A DNA stretch of 64,000 nucleotides. Origin: Magnetofaba australis IT-1. GTDB lineage: Bacteria > Pseudomonadota > Magnetococcia > Magnetococcales > Magnetococcaceae. The stretch covers positions 1,224,300-1,288,299 of the forward strand of contig NZ_LVJN01000020.1 of assembly GCF_002109495.1 (NCBI RefSeq). Direction: 5' to 3'. This document shows positions 18,532-27,248 of the stretch, piece by piece; position 1 is the first letter of the stretch; every line of letters starts with the position of its first letter. The position numbers and the translations under genes are program-made. The notes beneath the pieces are model-generated. The model was not told the origin of the DNA, did no database searches, and saw nothing but the letters and a program-made list of their open reading frames with translations.

Positions 18532-18656
18532 TGCGTGGGAGTGGTTTTGTGCGGGCGGACCTCTTTCGATACTCCCCATCCGCCATCCACGTGTTGCACA
18601 AGTGACAATGTTTTGTCTTCACTTGGTGACGAGAGCTGAAACGGTTGCTGAAGATT

Positions 18657-19415
18657 ATGGTTTCGCTACGTGCAGGCAGGCTTTTTCCGCTTTCAAAATT
18701 ACTGTTGCTGCTGTGTGGCGTTGTGCTGTTGGCGTTGGCGTTTGTGGCGGCGCGCCATATCGCGAGCGATGTCTACCGGGAGTTGGCGGAAAGCCTGATT
18801 CAAAGCGAGTTGACCCCAGACGCGACGCGCGAACAAAACGTCGAGACGCTGGAGCATGGCGTCAATCTACTGCTAAAAGCGCAGCAGTTTAACTCTGAAA
18901 ACCCCGACCTGAATTTAGACTTGGGCGATCTGTATCTGCGTCTGGCCGCCCTGTTTCCGCAACCAAAATCCCAGCAGATTGCGCAGTTGTCGGTGGATCA
19001 ATATCGACAGGCTCTCAAAAAGCGCCCGACATGGCCGTATGCCTGGATCAATCTGGCCAATGCGCAGCGCAAAGCATTGGCTCCGGCGCAGGCTGTGTTC
19101 GCGAGTTTGGAGCGCGCAATGACCCTCGGTCCTTGGGAACTCACGCTGCAGTTGGGCGTCCTGAGGCTGGGCATGCCGATGTGGGGGGGGTGGAGCGCAG
19201 AGCAAAAGCGTCTGCTGCGTGGCGCGATGGGTCGCGTGGCCACTGCGCCAGATTTGCAAAACAAGCTGGTGCTCGCTGTGTTGCGTTATGGTCTGGAGAG
19301 TGAGTTGCGCTTTGCGGTCAATGAGAGTCCTGAGATCATTCGCGCCATAAACGCCTTAAAGTCACAGGCGCGAACTGTGGCCCCGTCGCGTGGTCGGGCG
19401 GTTGGTTTGAAGTGA
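18657..19415 (+). CDS. Membrane-anchored tetratricopeptide-like protein
   Basis: A protein of about 252 residues from ATG 18657. One N-terminal membrane helix (LLLLLCGVVLLALAFVAA) is followed by helical repeats: NVETLEHGVNLLLKAQQFN, the ENPDLNLDLGDLYLRLA unit and WPYAWINLANAQRKALAPAQ, consistent with TPR-like motifs. No catalytic features. It sits between the Wzc-like and Wzy-like genes and ends 12 bases before the latter, so it is probably an accessory or scaffold of the exopolysaccharide assembly complex (inference). Confidence 0.72.
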   Translation: MVSLRAGRLFPLSKLLLLLCGVVLLALAFVAARHIASDVYRELAESLIQSELTPDATREQNVETLEHGVNLLLKAQQFNSENPDLNLDLGDLYLRLAALFPQPKSQQIAQLSVDQYRQALKKRPTWPYAWINLANAQRKALAPAQAVFASLERAMTLGPWELTLQLGVLRLGMPMWGGWSAEQKRLLRGAMGRVATAPDLQNKLVLAVLRYGLESELRFAVNESPEIIRAINALKSQARTVAPSRGRAVGLK

Positions 19416-19427
19416 GGAGCGCGCGCG

Positions 19428-20945
19428 TTGCAGCAGTCAAACACTGATTCCGCACAGTCAGAGAAAACGCCGCGAGCGCAGCGGTGGATTCTGTATGGGT
19501 TTGCCGCCACTTTGATTTGGGCGCCGATTCCCCTGGGCAGTAACCGGCCTTGGTCTTGGTCGTTGTTAGAATTGTTGCTGTTTGTTTTGGCCGCGCTCTG
19601 GTGTGTTCAGCACGTGGCGTTCGTTTCCGCGCCGGCGGTTTTTTCCAACGCTTCCACCCGTGCGCGCTCTGCGCAAATCTGGGTGCTGGCTTTGTCCGCT
19701 ATCTGGTGCCTGTATCCATTGGTCCAATTGGTTGATGTTTCAGCGTTCACTCTCCAGCTCTTTTCGGAGGCTGGGGCGTCGTTGCGCCAATATGTCGGTC
19801 AAGGAGAAACGGCGCAGCCGCTCTCGTTAGCGCCTTTTGCCTCCTTCTCCCAATGGTTAAAGGTCGTCGCCTATGGGTGTGGGATGTGGTTGAGTTATGT
19901 CCTGTTCAATACCCGCCAGCGTCTACAATTCGCTCTGCAACTCCTGTTCTTTGTTGGTGTGCTCAACGCGCTATATGGCATTGGCGCCGCCTTTGGATGG
20001 TGGCGTGCGCCGTTCATGCAATTTTCAAACGTTGTTGTGGCCAATGAGTCGGTTTCCGGCACTTTTGTGAACCGAAATCACTTTGCGGGATTGTTGGAGT
20101 TAACGATTCCTGCTGGGCTTGCGCTGTTGATGATTTTCGCGTCGCCCAACCGCGGCGTCACGGCTAACTCCTGGTCAGAGCGTTTGGACCTCTGGTTGCA
20201 GGGGGTGAGCGGCATCCGCGGCTATCTGCTGTTGGCGTTGGTGGTGACGATGTTGGGATTGATGCTCAGTCAATCGCGCGGCGGCGCCATCGCGTTATAC
20301 GCGGCTTTTCTCATTATGATCGCTTTGACTTTTGTGCGTCGCTATCGCTCATCACGGGAGCGGGTTCTGGTGGCGCCAATGCTGGTATTGGGCGTTATCC
20401 TCGGCGGCGTAATGGGGGTTGGCGCCATTAAAGAGCGCATTGTGAATGCGGATGTTGGCGACATGCAGCGTGTCTACGTCTATGAAGCCGCAGAGAAAAA
20501 GATCCAAGACTACCCGCTGTTCGGGGCCGGCGGCGGCAGCTTCGCCTACACTTTCCCGTACTATCGAACTGCAAAAATTGATGCGTTTTACGATCATGCC
20601 CACAATGATTATTTGGAATTCATCGCGGACTATGGCTATGTGGGATTCATCTTTCTGGCGGCGCCAGTCCTGTTCGTGTTTGCGGTGATGGTCCGTGCTT
20701 TCATCACGCGTCGTGATAAGCTTGTGCGCAGTGTGGTGTTCGCCTCTCTCACCGGCATGCTCTCCTTGTGTTTTCACGGTTTGGTGGATTTTAATTTCCA
20801 GATTCCCTCCAATACGCTCTATTTCTGTGTGCTGATCAGCTTGGGGCTGCGTGCGGCCGGGTTGCCGTCTGAATCCCGACGTCATCGTCGATCCCGACGG
20901 AGCAGACCAAAAAATGCTGTCGAGCAAGAGGCGCTGGCAGGTTAA
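19428..20945 (+). CDS. O-antigen ligase/polymerase-like (Wzy/WaaL) membrane protein
   Basis: A 505-residue polytopic membrane protein starting at TTG 19428, supported by GAGGAG nine bases upstream and the absence of a nearby in-frame ATG. It has the Wzy_C pattern: membrane helices, SGTFVNRNHFAGLLELTIPA, LMLSQSRGGAIALYAAF, and a large loop ending in FGAGGGSFAYTFPYYRT plus DHAHNDYLEFIADYGYVGF. The HNDYLEFxAxYG motif is characteristic of O-antigen ligases and related polymerases. In this cluster it most likely polymerises the exported polysaccharide. Ligase versus polymerase cannot be told from sequence. Confidence 0.85.
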   Translation: MQQSNTDSAQSEKTPRAQRWILYGFAATLIWAPIPLGSNRPWSWSLLELLLFVLAALWCVQHVAFVSAPAVFSNASTRARSAQIWVLALSAIWCLYPLVQLVDVSAFTLQLFSEAGASLRQYVGQGETAQPLSLAPFASFSQWLKVVAYGCGMWLSYVLFNTRQRLQFALQLLFFVGVLNALYGIGAAFGWWRAPFMQFSNVVVANESVSGTFVNRNHFAGLLELTIPAGLALLMIFASPNRGVTANSWSERLDLWLQGVSGIRGYLLLALVVTMLGLMLSQSRGGAIALYAAFLIMIALTFVRRYRSSRERVLVAPMLVLGVILGGVMGVGAIKERIVNADVGDMQRVYVYEAAEKKIQDYPLFGAGGGSFAYTFPYYRTAKIDAFYDHAHNDYLEFIADYGYVGFIFLAAPVLFVFAVMVRAFITRRDKLVRSVVFASLTGMLSLCFHGLVDFNFQIPSNTLYFCVLISLGLRAAGLPSESRRHRRSRRSRPKNAVEQEALAG

Positions 20946-21099
20946 CTGGGCGCTTTTGTCAGATATTCTCTTAACATTTCTTCTTCATACAGCTAGCATG
21001 AGATTGTGCCGCACTATCTGGCTATGGTGCGTGGACCGGATGCATTAGCTCGCATTCTTCATGCTCTATCTGGCGTGGAAGCGAAATGGGGAGAGTACC

Positions 21100-23451
21100 G
21101 TGCGCATCGATTTGACAGTCCTATTCCTGGCGGCGACTCTGCTGCTTTCTGTTGGGAGCCCGGATCCCGCTTTCGCCGCGGCGCCATTTGCAGGGCGCAT
21201 CGCGTTTGCCCAGAAGGATGTGCGCATCGCCGCTGCAGATGGCCAAATCCAGACTGCGGCGAAAGGGGACAAACTGTTCCCTGGCCAGAAGGTGATCACT
21301 GGCCGTCAGTCGCGCGCGGTGCTGCGCTTTCGTGACGGCTCAATTCTGACGCTGGGACCAGATGGCGAATTCGCCGTCAAACAGTTTGCCTTCAGCCCGC
21401 AAAAAAGCGGGTTGAAAAAAGATATGAAAGTGCTGAGCGGCGCATTCCGATATATTTCGGGATTTGCCGTCAAACGGAAGGACGTGACGCTGCGTACGCC
21501 GGTGGCTTCCATGGGGGTGCGCGGCAGCGTGGTGGAAGGGGTCGTCAGCGAGAACGTGCCCAACTTCGTCAATGTGCCCCAAGGCTCGGCGCAGATGAGT
21601 GTGGATGGCGCCAGCGTCAATGTGAAAGGCGGGCAATCCAGCATCGGCGTGGCGGGGCGTCGACCGACGCCGCCGACAGCCGTGCCGACAGAGGTGCGGG
21701 CGCAGGCGATTCAATTCATCCAAAAAGAGTTGGGTGAGGATCTGCCGCCGTTGCCGGAGCTGACCGCCGAGGAGATGAAAGAGGATGCCGAGGCCAACCG
21801 ACAGGCGCTGGCTCTGCAGTTGACTGAGCAGCCGGACGCCACAGGCGGAGCCCCTGTGCAGCCGCTCTCTCCGACGGACGATTTTGTCCCTGCGCCAACG
21901 CCGGGGCAGATGTCCAGACTGCTGGATCATCTGGAGCGCGTAGCGCAACTGGCCGGACAACTGTTTGACCGCGTGGTGGCCCAGGCATGGGCGTTCCCGC
22001 TGATCAGCGAAGCTCAGGCCGCCGGTCAGGAGGAGGTGCTGGAGGCGGTCAATCTGCTGACGGAGGCGGCGCAGTTGGGTCTTTTATCCTTGCCGGAAGG
22101 GGCGACTTTGACGGGCGAGCAGCGCCAGTTCCTAGCGCAAGCGGCGGCGGCGTTCCCACAAGCGGCGGCCGTGATCCAAACACATGTTGCGCGGCAATTG
22201 AATGTGAGCACGCAGACAGTGACCACCAGTGCGCGTCAGGTGACTGCGGCCACAGCGCGCAATGCGGCGAACCAGACGGAAGTTGCGCAGGTTGTGGCCA
22301 ACGCGATTCAAGCGGTGCAGACCGTAGCGGCGACCACGCCGACGCAATTCACCAACGTGATTGTCACCACGGCGGTGCAAGAGACCAATGCCCCGGACGC
22401 CACAAAAGCGGCGGCGCAGATCTCTGCTGTGGCCGCCAAGGCCGATCCGACCATTGCGGCCACCGCTGCTGTTAGCGCTGTGAACGCATTGCCTGCTGGG
22501 CAGCAGGCGGCGGCGGCGGCGCGTATTGGCGCCACCACCGCCACTTCCGCCCCGGAGCGCGCGGCGGAAGTGGCTGCCGCCGTTGCCCGTCAGCAACCGA
22601 CCGAGGCGGCGAAAATTGGCGCGGCGATCACCCAGGTCGCCACGCAAAAAAAACCGACCACGGCGGAGCAGGCGAAAGCTGCTGCTGATGTCGCTGTAGC
22701 GGTGGCTCAGACCAATCCCGCGCAAGCGGCATCCATTGGCGCTGCGATCGCCAAAATCGCCACGCAAGCAACAGCAGCCAAAGCCACCCAAGAGGGGGGC
22801 GATTCCGCAGCCGCCCAGGCGAAAGCCGCTGCCGACGTGGCGGCGGCTGTGGCGCAGGGCAATCCGACCCAAGCCGCCAAAGTGGCTGCGGCTGTGACCA
22901 AGGCGACCGGGACTGCAAACGCAACCGCGGTGGCGGCGGCGGTGAGTACTCAAGCTGGCGTCGCGCAAGCGGCGAAAGTGGCGGCGGCGGTGGCGAAAGT
23001 GGCGCCGACGCAGGCTTCTCAGATCGCCGCCACGGTGGCGCAGAGTGCTGGCGAGGGCGTGAATGCCGGCGCGATCGCGGCGGCAACCGCACAGGCTTCA
23101 GGCGCGCCAGTGGCGGATGTGGCCGCAGCGGTCGCGCAGGCGTCCAATACCACGGCTGAGGCGGTGCAGCAGCAGGCTGCCCAAGCGCAAACGGAAGTGA
23201 CTGAAGCGGTGCAGGAGGCGGGCGCCGCGGAAGCGGACGCCAATGCCGCAGAGGCGGATGTCAACGCCGCCGCCACAGAGGCTGAAACCACGCAGGCTGA
23301 GGCCGCCACCGACGCCAATGAAGCCGAACAGGCGGTGGATGAGCTTCCAGTGCAGCAGAATCAGGATCAGAACCAAGATCAGAATGAGGATCAGCAGGAT
23401 ACGTTCCCAGATCCTGTGACGCCGACCCCGGATAATGCCAGTGCGAGTTGA
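21100..23451 (+). CDS. Exported FecR-domain protein with long alanine-rich repeat region
   Basis: 783 residues from GTG 21100, chosen because GGGGAG lies 6 bases upstream and a signal peptide (LTVLFLAATLLLSVGSPDPAFA) follows at once. Residues about 25-190 form a FecR-type beta domain (VITGRQSRAVLRFRDGSILT, VTLRTPVASMGVRGSVVEG). The rest is a very alanine-rich region of loosely repeated units such as KAAADVAAAVAQGNPTQAAK, probably long helices or coiled coil. It ends with an acidic Q/N/D-rich tail (QNQDQNQDQNEDQQDTFPDP). No membrane anchor or sortase-like signal is visible. It follows the exopolysaccharide cluster on the same strand; a surface or matrix protein is a reasonable guess only. Confidence 0.8.
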   Translation: MRIDLTVLFLAATLLLSVGSPDPAFAAAPFAGRIAFAQKDVRIAAADGQIQTAAKGDKLFPGQKVITGRQSRAVLRFRDGSILTLGPDGEFAVKQFAFSPQKSGLKKDMKVLSGAFRYISGFAVKRKDVTLRTPVASMGVRGSVVEGVVSENVPNFVNVPQGSAQMSVDGASVNVKGGQSSIGVAGRRPTPPTAVPTEVRAQAIQFIQKELGEDLPPLPELTAEEMKEDAEANRQALALQLTEQPDATGGAPVQPLSPTDDFVPAPTPGQMSRLLDHLERVAQLAGQLFDRVVAQAWAFPLISEAQAAGQEEVLEAVNLLTEAAQLGLLSLPEGATLTGEQRQFLAQAAAAFPQAAAVIQTHVARQLNVSTQTVTTSARQVTAATARNAANQTEVAQVVANAIQAVQTVAATTPTQFTNVIVTTAVQETNAPDATKAAAQISAVAAKADPTIAATAAVSAVNALPAGQQAAAAARIGATTATSAPERAAEVAAAVARQQPTEAAKIGAAITQVATQKKPTTAEQAKAAADVAVAVAQTNPAQAASIGAAIAKIATQATAAKATQEGGDSAAAQAKAAADVAAAVAQGNPTQAAKVAAAVTKATGTANATAVAAAVSTQAGVAQAAKVAAAVAKVAPTQASQIAATVAQSAGEGVNAGAIAAATAQASGAPVADVAAAVAQASNTTAEAVQQQAAQAQTEVTEAVQEAGAAEADANAAEADVNAAATEAETTQAEAATDANEAEQAVDELPVQQNQDQNQDQNEDQQDTFPDPVTPTPDNASAS

Positions 23452-23456
23452 TTCCC

Positions 23457-23500
23457 GCGTTAAGCGCTGTGGCGGGCTTGCCTTGCGCAGCGCTTAACGC
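23457..23500. terminator. 13-bp perfect inverted repeat after the FecR gene
   Basis: GCGTTAAGCGCTG (23457-23469) pairs perfectly with CAGCGCTTAACGC (23488-23500) around an 18-base loop, 5 bases after the stop. No U-tract follows, so this is either a non-canonical terminator, an mRNA-stabilising hairpin or a protein site. Confidence 0.5.
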
Positions 23501-23711
23501 GATCGCTTTGCAGTGAATCGGTCTGCTTGATAAATCAGTGTCTTGCGTTGACAGTTTGGTGAATTCACAAGAGCAACCCTTTCCCCATGGGAGAGGGATT
23601 GGGTAGAATTTATAAACGACGGTATCACTTGCGTGAATGGTTGAGGCCCTCGATTGAGGCTGCCGCGACCGCGTGCGGTGAATTCTGCTCAACCCTTTGA
23701 AGGAGAACGTT

Positions 23712-24695
23712 ATGTCGCAGCCCATTCGCGTCGCAGTCACCGGCGCCGCAGGGAATATCGCCTACGCCGCCCTGTTTCGTCTGGCCAGTGGCGAGATCTT
23801 TGGCCCCGACCAACCGGTGATTCTCAGCATGCTGGAGATTCCGCCAGCCATGGGCGCGCTCGAAGGGGTGATGATGGAGCTCGAGGACTGCGCGTTCCCC
23901 ACACTGGCGGGCATGGCCGCCTATGATGATGCGGAGAAGGCGTTTGATGGCGTCAACTGGGCGCTGCTGATCGGTTCGCGTCCGCGGGGGCCCGGCATGG
24001 AGCGCAGCGACCTGCTGCTGGCCAATGGCCCGATCTTTGTCGGTCAGGGCAAGGCGCTCAACCGCGCCGCCGACGATGTGCGCATCGAGGTGGTGGGCAA
24101 CCCCTGCAACACCAACTGCCTGATCGCCTCCTCCAATAGCGATGTGCCCGCCGAGCGCTTTTCGGCCATGATGCATCTGGACCAGAATCGCGCTCAGAGC
24201 ATGTTGGCGGGCAAAGCGGGCGTGCCGGTGGCGGATGTTAGCTGCGTGACCATTTGGGGCAACCACTCGGCCAATCAGGCGCCGGACTACGGCAACGCCA
24301 AAATCGGCGGCAAACCTGCGCCGCAGGTGATCTCTGACACGGCGTGGTTTACCGACAGCTTTATGCCGGACATTCAAAAACGCGGCGCCAAGGTGATTGA
24401 AGCGCGCGGCGCCTCCAGCGCCGCTTCCGCCGCCAACGCCTGTTTGGATGACGTGCGCGCCTTTTCACGCCCCACTCCGGAAGGGAACTGGTTCTCCTCT
24501 GCAGTGGTCTCACATGGCGCATACGGCGTGGATGAGGGCCTGATATTCGGTATGCCCCTGCGCTCCACCGGCAATAAGGATTGGAGCGTGGTGGAGGGGC
24601 TCTCCATGGAGGCCCCGGTAAAAGCGCAGTTTGATAAAGTTCTTGAAGAGTTGCGCCATGAGCGCGACGTGGTGAAAGAGCTGCTCAAGAAGTGA
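23712..24695 (+). CDS. mdh: Malate dehydrogenase
   Basis: NAD(P)-dependent oxidation of malate to oxaloacetate in the cytosolic TCA cycle. The 327-residue protein starts at ATG 23712 after AGGAGAACGTT. It has the Rossmann motif [21 protein letters not shown], the substrate loop [16 protein letters not shown] (active-site arginines), [11 protein letters not shown] and the catalytic histidine region [15 protein letters not shown]. The form is the longer malate dehydrogenase group typical of cytosolic and many bacterial enzymes, not the lactate-dehydrogenase-like type. It precedes a phosphoglycerate-mutase-family gene by 60 bases; both could share a transcript. Confidence 0.93.
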   Translation: MSQPIRVAVTGAAGNIAYAALFRLASGEIFGPDQPVILSMLEIPPAMGALEGVMMELEDCAFPTLAGMAAYDDAEKAFDGVNWALLIGSRPRGPGMERSDLLLANGPIFVGQGKALNRAADDVRIEVVGNPCNTNCLIASSNSDVPAERFSAMMHLDQNRAQSMLAGKAGVPVADVSCVTIWGNHSANQAPDYGNAKIGGKPAPQVISDTAWFTDSFMPDIQKRGAKVIEARGASSAASAANACLDDVRAFSRPTPEGNWFSSAVVSHGAYGVDEGLIFGMPLRSTGNKDWSVVEGLSMEAPVKAQFDKVLEELRHERDVVKELLKK

Positions 24696-24709
24696 TCTCT
24701 CCTCTGACC

Positions 24710-24734
24710 ACCCGCCGCGCGCTGCGCGGCGGGT
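24710..24734. repeat. 11-bp inverted repeat between mdh and the next gene
   Basis: ACCCGCCGCGC and GCGCGGCGGGT flank a three-base loop 15 bases after the mdh stop. No T-tract follows, so termination is doubtful; it may stabilise the upstream message. Confidence 0.5.
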
Positions 24735-24755
24735 CGGACCCTGGATGATTCTCCC

Positions 24756-25946
24756 ATGAAATACGCCATTCTGTTAGGCGACGGCATGAGCGATCGGCCC
24801 ATGCCGGAATTGGATGGGGCCACGCCGCTGATGCGCGCGCGCACCCCCAATCTGGACCGTATCGTATCCCAAGGCGTGGGCGGCTGGTCGCGCAATACTC
24901 CGGACGGGTTTGAGCCAGGTTCTGATGTGGCCAATCTGGGCGTGCTCGGCTATGACGTGCGCACCGGTTACACCGGGCGCAGCCCGTTGGAGGCGGCGGC
25001 GCTGGGCATCGACTTGCAACCTACCGATGTGGCGTTCCGCTGCAATCTGGTGACTCTGCGCAATGACCTGTCGGTGATGGATGACTTCTCAGCCGGTCAC
25101 ATCACCAACGAGGAGGCCGCTAGCATCATCGCCACGCTGCAACAGGAACTGGGCTCTGAGCAGTGGACGTTCCACCCTGGGGTCAGCTATCGCCATGCGC
25201 TGATCTGGCATCACGGCAGCGAGGCGCTCTCCGCCACGCCGCCCCATGATATTCATGATCAGCAGGTTGCCGACTACCAGCCCAAAGGCGAGGCCGCCGA
25301 CGCGGTGCGCGCCCTGATGCAGGCGGCGGAGCCGATTCTGCGCGACCATCCTGTCAATCAAGCGCGCATTGGCCGTGGAGAGAAGCCCGCCAACGCCATC
25401 TGGTTGTGGGGCCATGGCCGACGTCCGCAATTGGAGAGTTTCCGCTCGCTGTATGGTTTGAGCGGGGCCATGATCACCGCTGTGGATCTGATGCGCGGCA
25501 TCGCCGCCAATATCGGCTTTGAGAATATCCACGTGGATGGCGCCACCGGCTGGATCGACACCAACTATGCGGGTAAGGCGCAGGCGGCGCTGGCGGCTTT
25601 GGCGCGTCACGATCTGGTGTTCGTGCATGTGGAGTCGCCTGATGAGTCAGGGCATGCCGGACGTCTGGACTATAAAATTCAGGCAATTGAGGATTTCGAC
25701 GCCAAAGTGGTCGGTCCGGTGCTCGACGGTCTGGAGGCCATGGGGCAGTACAGGGTGGTGAGTCTGCCCGACCACCCCACGCCGGTGGCTACGCGCACGC
25801 ACAATATGGACCCGGTGCCGTTCGCCATGTGCGGGACCGGCATCGCGCCAGATTCCAACCAAGCTTACGATGAGCATCTGCTGCAGAGCGGCAGTCTCAC
25901 CTTCAACCCCGGTATGGGGATGATGGCGCGGTTTTTGTCAAAATGA
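24756..25946 (+). CDS. Cofactor-independent phosphoglycerate mutase family (ApgM-type) enzyme
   Basis: A 396-residue alkaline-phosphatase-superfamily protein with the ApgM/ThrK pattern: MKYAILLGDGMSDRPMPELD (metal site), TPLMRARTPNLDRI, the PGSDVANLGVLGYD motif containing the likely nucleophile serine, and late metal ligands in VFVHVESPDESGHAG and VSLPDHPTPVATRTHNMDPV. Archaeal-type members interconvert 2- and 3-phosphoglycerate. Close relatives have been proposed as homoserine kinases, and sequence alone does not decide. Lying after mdh and near a carbonic anhydrase gene, a central-carbon role is plausible. A strong terminator follows. Confidence 0.8.
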   Translation: MKYAILLGDGMSDRPMPELDGATPLMRARTPNLDRIVSQGVGGWSRNTPDGFEPGSDVANLGVLGYDVRTGYTGRSPLEAAALGIDLQPTDVAFRCNLVTLRNDLSVMDDFSAGHITNEEAASIIATLQQELGSEQWTFHPGVSYRHALIWHHGSEALSATPPHDIHDQQVADYQPKGEAADAVRALMQAAEPILRDHPVNQARIGRGEKPANAIWLWGHGRRPQLESFRSLYGLSGAMITAVDLMRGIAANIGFENIHVDGATGWIDTNYAGKAQAALAALARHDLVFVHVESPDESGHAGRLDYKIQAIEDFDAKVVGPVLDGLEAMGQYRVVSLPDHPTPVATRTHNMDPVPFAMCGTGIAPDSNQAYDEHLLQSGSLTFNPGMGMMARFLSK

Positions 25947-25974
25947 GCGTCCCATGAGCTGATCGTTTTCCATA

Positions 25975-26007
25975 CGCCCGCACGGCACACGCTGTGCGGG
26001 CGTTTTT
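25975..26007 (+). terminator. Rho-independent terminator
   Basis: Stem CGCCCGCAC / GTGCGGGCG with a 10-base loop followed by TTTTT, 29 bases after the phosphoglycerate-mutase-family gene. Confidence 0.9.
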
Positions 26008-26081
26008 GTTCACGTCCTGGGCGCCAATTGGCGTTGGCCATGACATGATCACCCACTGCTCTATTCACTCTGGAGAGAACT

Positions 26082-26954
26082 ATGAAGAAAATGTCGGTGT
26101 TGGCTCTGTTGTCATCGGTGGCTCTGGCTGCCTCCGCGCAAGCCTCCAGCCATGGCGGCGGGCATCATGGCGACCATGGTTCGGTGGATGACGGCGTCAT
26201 CAGCCAGCAGCGCGCGGCATTGGCCAAGAGCACGCAGGGGCAAGGGTTTGGTCCACAGGCGCCGCGTGATATTGACGCCAAGGCCGGAAGCAATACGTTG
26301 ACCTTCGCCACAGCGCCTGCTTACACACAGATGAATCTGTGCAATATCCATTTTCATAAGAACGCCGAGCATAAAGGCGGCGAATTCACCAAGTTCGCGG
26401 GTAATGGCGATGGCCACGGGTATCTGAGTGGCTATCAATACGCCGGGCATCTGAGCGAAGCGGAACTCAAGCCAGCGTCCCATGAAATCTGCCCCAGCGA
26501 ACACGGCAGCCTTTATCCCGGCGACACCATTGAAGTGCATTACGTGCACTCCACCGCGCAGATCACTCCGGGCCACACTCTGGGCGCTTGTCTGCACGAA
26601 GCGATCAAAAACCCGCAACTGCGCGTGGAGGCCCAGGTCTACGTACTGACCAATGATGGCAAAGGTCTGGACTTCGCCATGCTCACCAAGCATGGCGTGA
26701 AGGATGGTCTGCAGCAGGCGTTGAACATCCCCGCCGACACCGGAACCCCCGTCAATTACGCGGGCTCCACCACGGGTCCTGGCTACAATGAAAAGGGCTC
26801 GCCGTTCCAGGTCTCCTGGAGCGTGCGCCCCAAAGTGGCCAAGGTGGACATCAACAGTGTGGGCGAGTGGTGCAAGGGCAATATCTACAAAGAGGATCAC
26901 GCTCATGGCGTGCGCAATCTGGTGATGAATCCGGCGCTGCTGTCGCCGATGTAA
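26082..26954 (+). CDS. Exported delta-class carbonic anhydrase-like protein
   Basis: A 290-residue protein with a classic signal peptide (MKKMSVLALLSSVALAASAQA) and a histidine-rich start to the mature chain (HGGGHHGDHG). The core NLCNIHFHKNAEHKGGEF resembles the zinc-ligand strand of carbonic anhydrases (HxH plus later EH), and VHYVHSTAQITPGHTLGAC could supply further ligands. The pattern is that of the delta class first described in diatoms and since seen in bacteria. The predicted periplasmic enzyme would interconvert CO2 and bicarbonate. The family assignment is by motif memory and should be confirmed by a profile search. It is monocistronic between two strong terminators. Confidence 0.72.
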   Translation: MKKMSVLALLSSVALAASAQASSHGGGHHGDHGSVDDGVISQQRAALAKSTQGQGFGPQAPRDIDAKAGSNTLTFATAPAYTQMNLCNIHFHKNAEHKGGEFTKFAGNGDGHGYLSGYQYAGHLSEAELKPASHEICPSEHGSLYPGDTIEVHYVHSTAQITPGHTLGACLHEAIKNPQLRVEAQVYVLTNDGKGLDFAMLTKHGVKDGLQQALNIPADTGTPVNYAGSTTGPGYNEKGSPFQVSWSVRPKVAKVDINSVGEWCKGNIYKEDHAHGVRNLVMNPALLSPM

Positions 26955-26981
26955 GCAGCGGATCCATCCGCGACGCAAAGG

Positions 26982-27011
26982 GCCCGCCACGTTTGTGGCG
27001 GGCTTTTTTTT
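26982..27011 (+). terminator. Rho-independent terminator after the carbonic anhydrase gene
   Basis: Stem GCCCGCCAC / GTGGCGGGC with loop GTTT and eight T residues, 27 bases after the stop. Confidence 0.95.
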
Positions 27012-27063
27012 GCCTGATGAGATCGATTTTGCCATGCGATCCCAAAATCGTACAAAACGGCCA

Positions 27064-27156
27064 ATGTTTGCGTAACGTAGTTTGAGCTTGCGCTGACTAT
27101 TGGCCTCCGGCTGGCCGGAGGCGGGATTCTTAAGGGTCTGTGACCCTTAAGCGGGT
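27064..27156 (+). repeat. Mosaic hairpin repeat, left half (split by the IS element)
   Basis: Contains two hairpins: GCCTCCGGC/GCCGGAGGC (27103-27122) and CTTAAGGGT/ACCCTTAAG (27129-27151), then GCGGGT. The sequence from about 27098 to 27156 is almost identical to the reverse complement of 61455-61520. The copy stops abruptly at the IS1111-type element and resumes at 28330. Confidence 0.85.
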
Positions 27157-27164
27157 GTAATGGA

Positions 27165-27178
27165 ATGGTCCGCTCCGC
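27165..27178 (+). repeat. Left subterminal inverted repeat of the IS1111-type element
   Basis: ATGGTCCGCTCCGC; exact inverse at 28315-28328. A third, inverted copy of its first 12 bases (GGAGCGGACCAT, 27239-27250) overlaps the transposase start codon. Confidence 0.85.
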
Positions 27179-27248
27179 TACCCAAACGGCCTCGCAATGG
27201 GCCAAGATGGTGGTGTGTTTTTCCATCTAAACGGAGTCGGAGCGGACC

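Noticed and set aside
19428-19430. TTG start of the Wzy-like gene as an error
   Set aside because: A good GAGGAG site is correctly spaced and no in-frame ATG lies nearby, so TTG is the best start.
4645-20945. Polysaccharide genes as a complete exosortase (XrtA/PEP-CTERM) locus
   Set aside because: Several members resemble exosortase-associated proteins, but no exosortase gene and no PEP-CTERM sorting signal is visible in the window.
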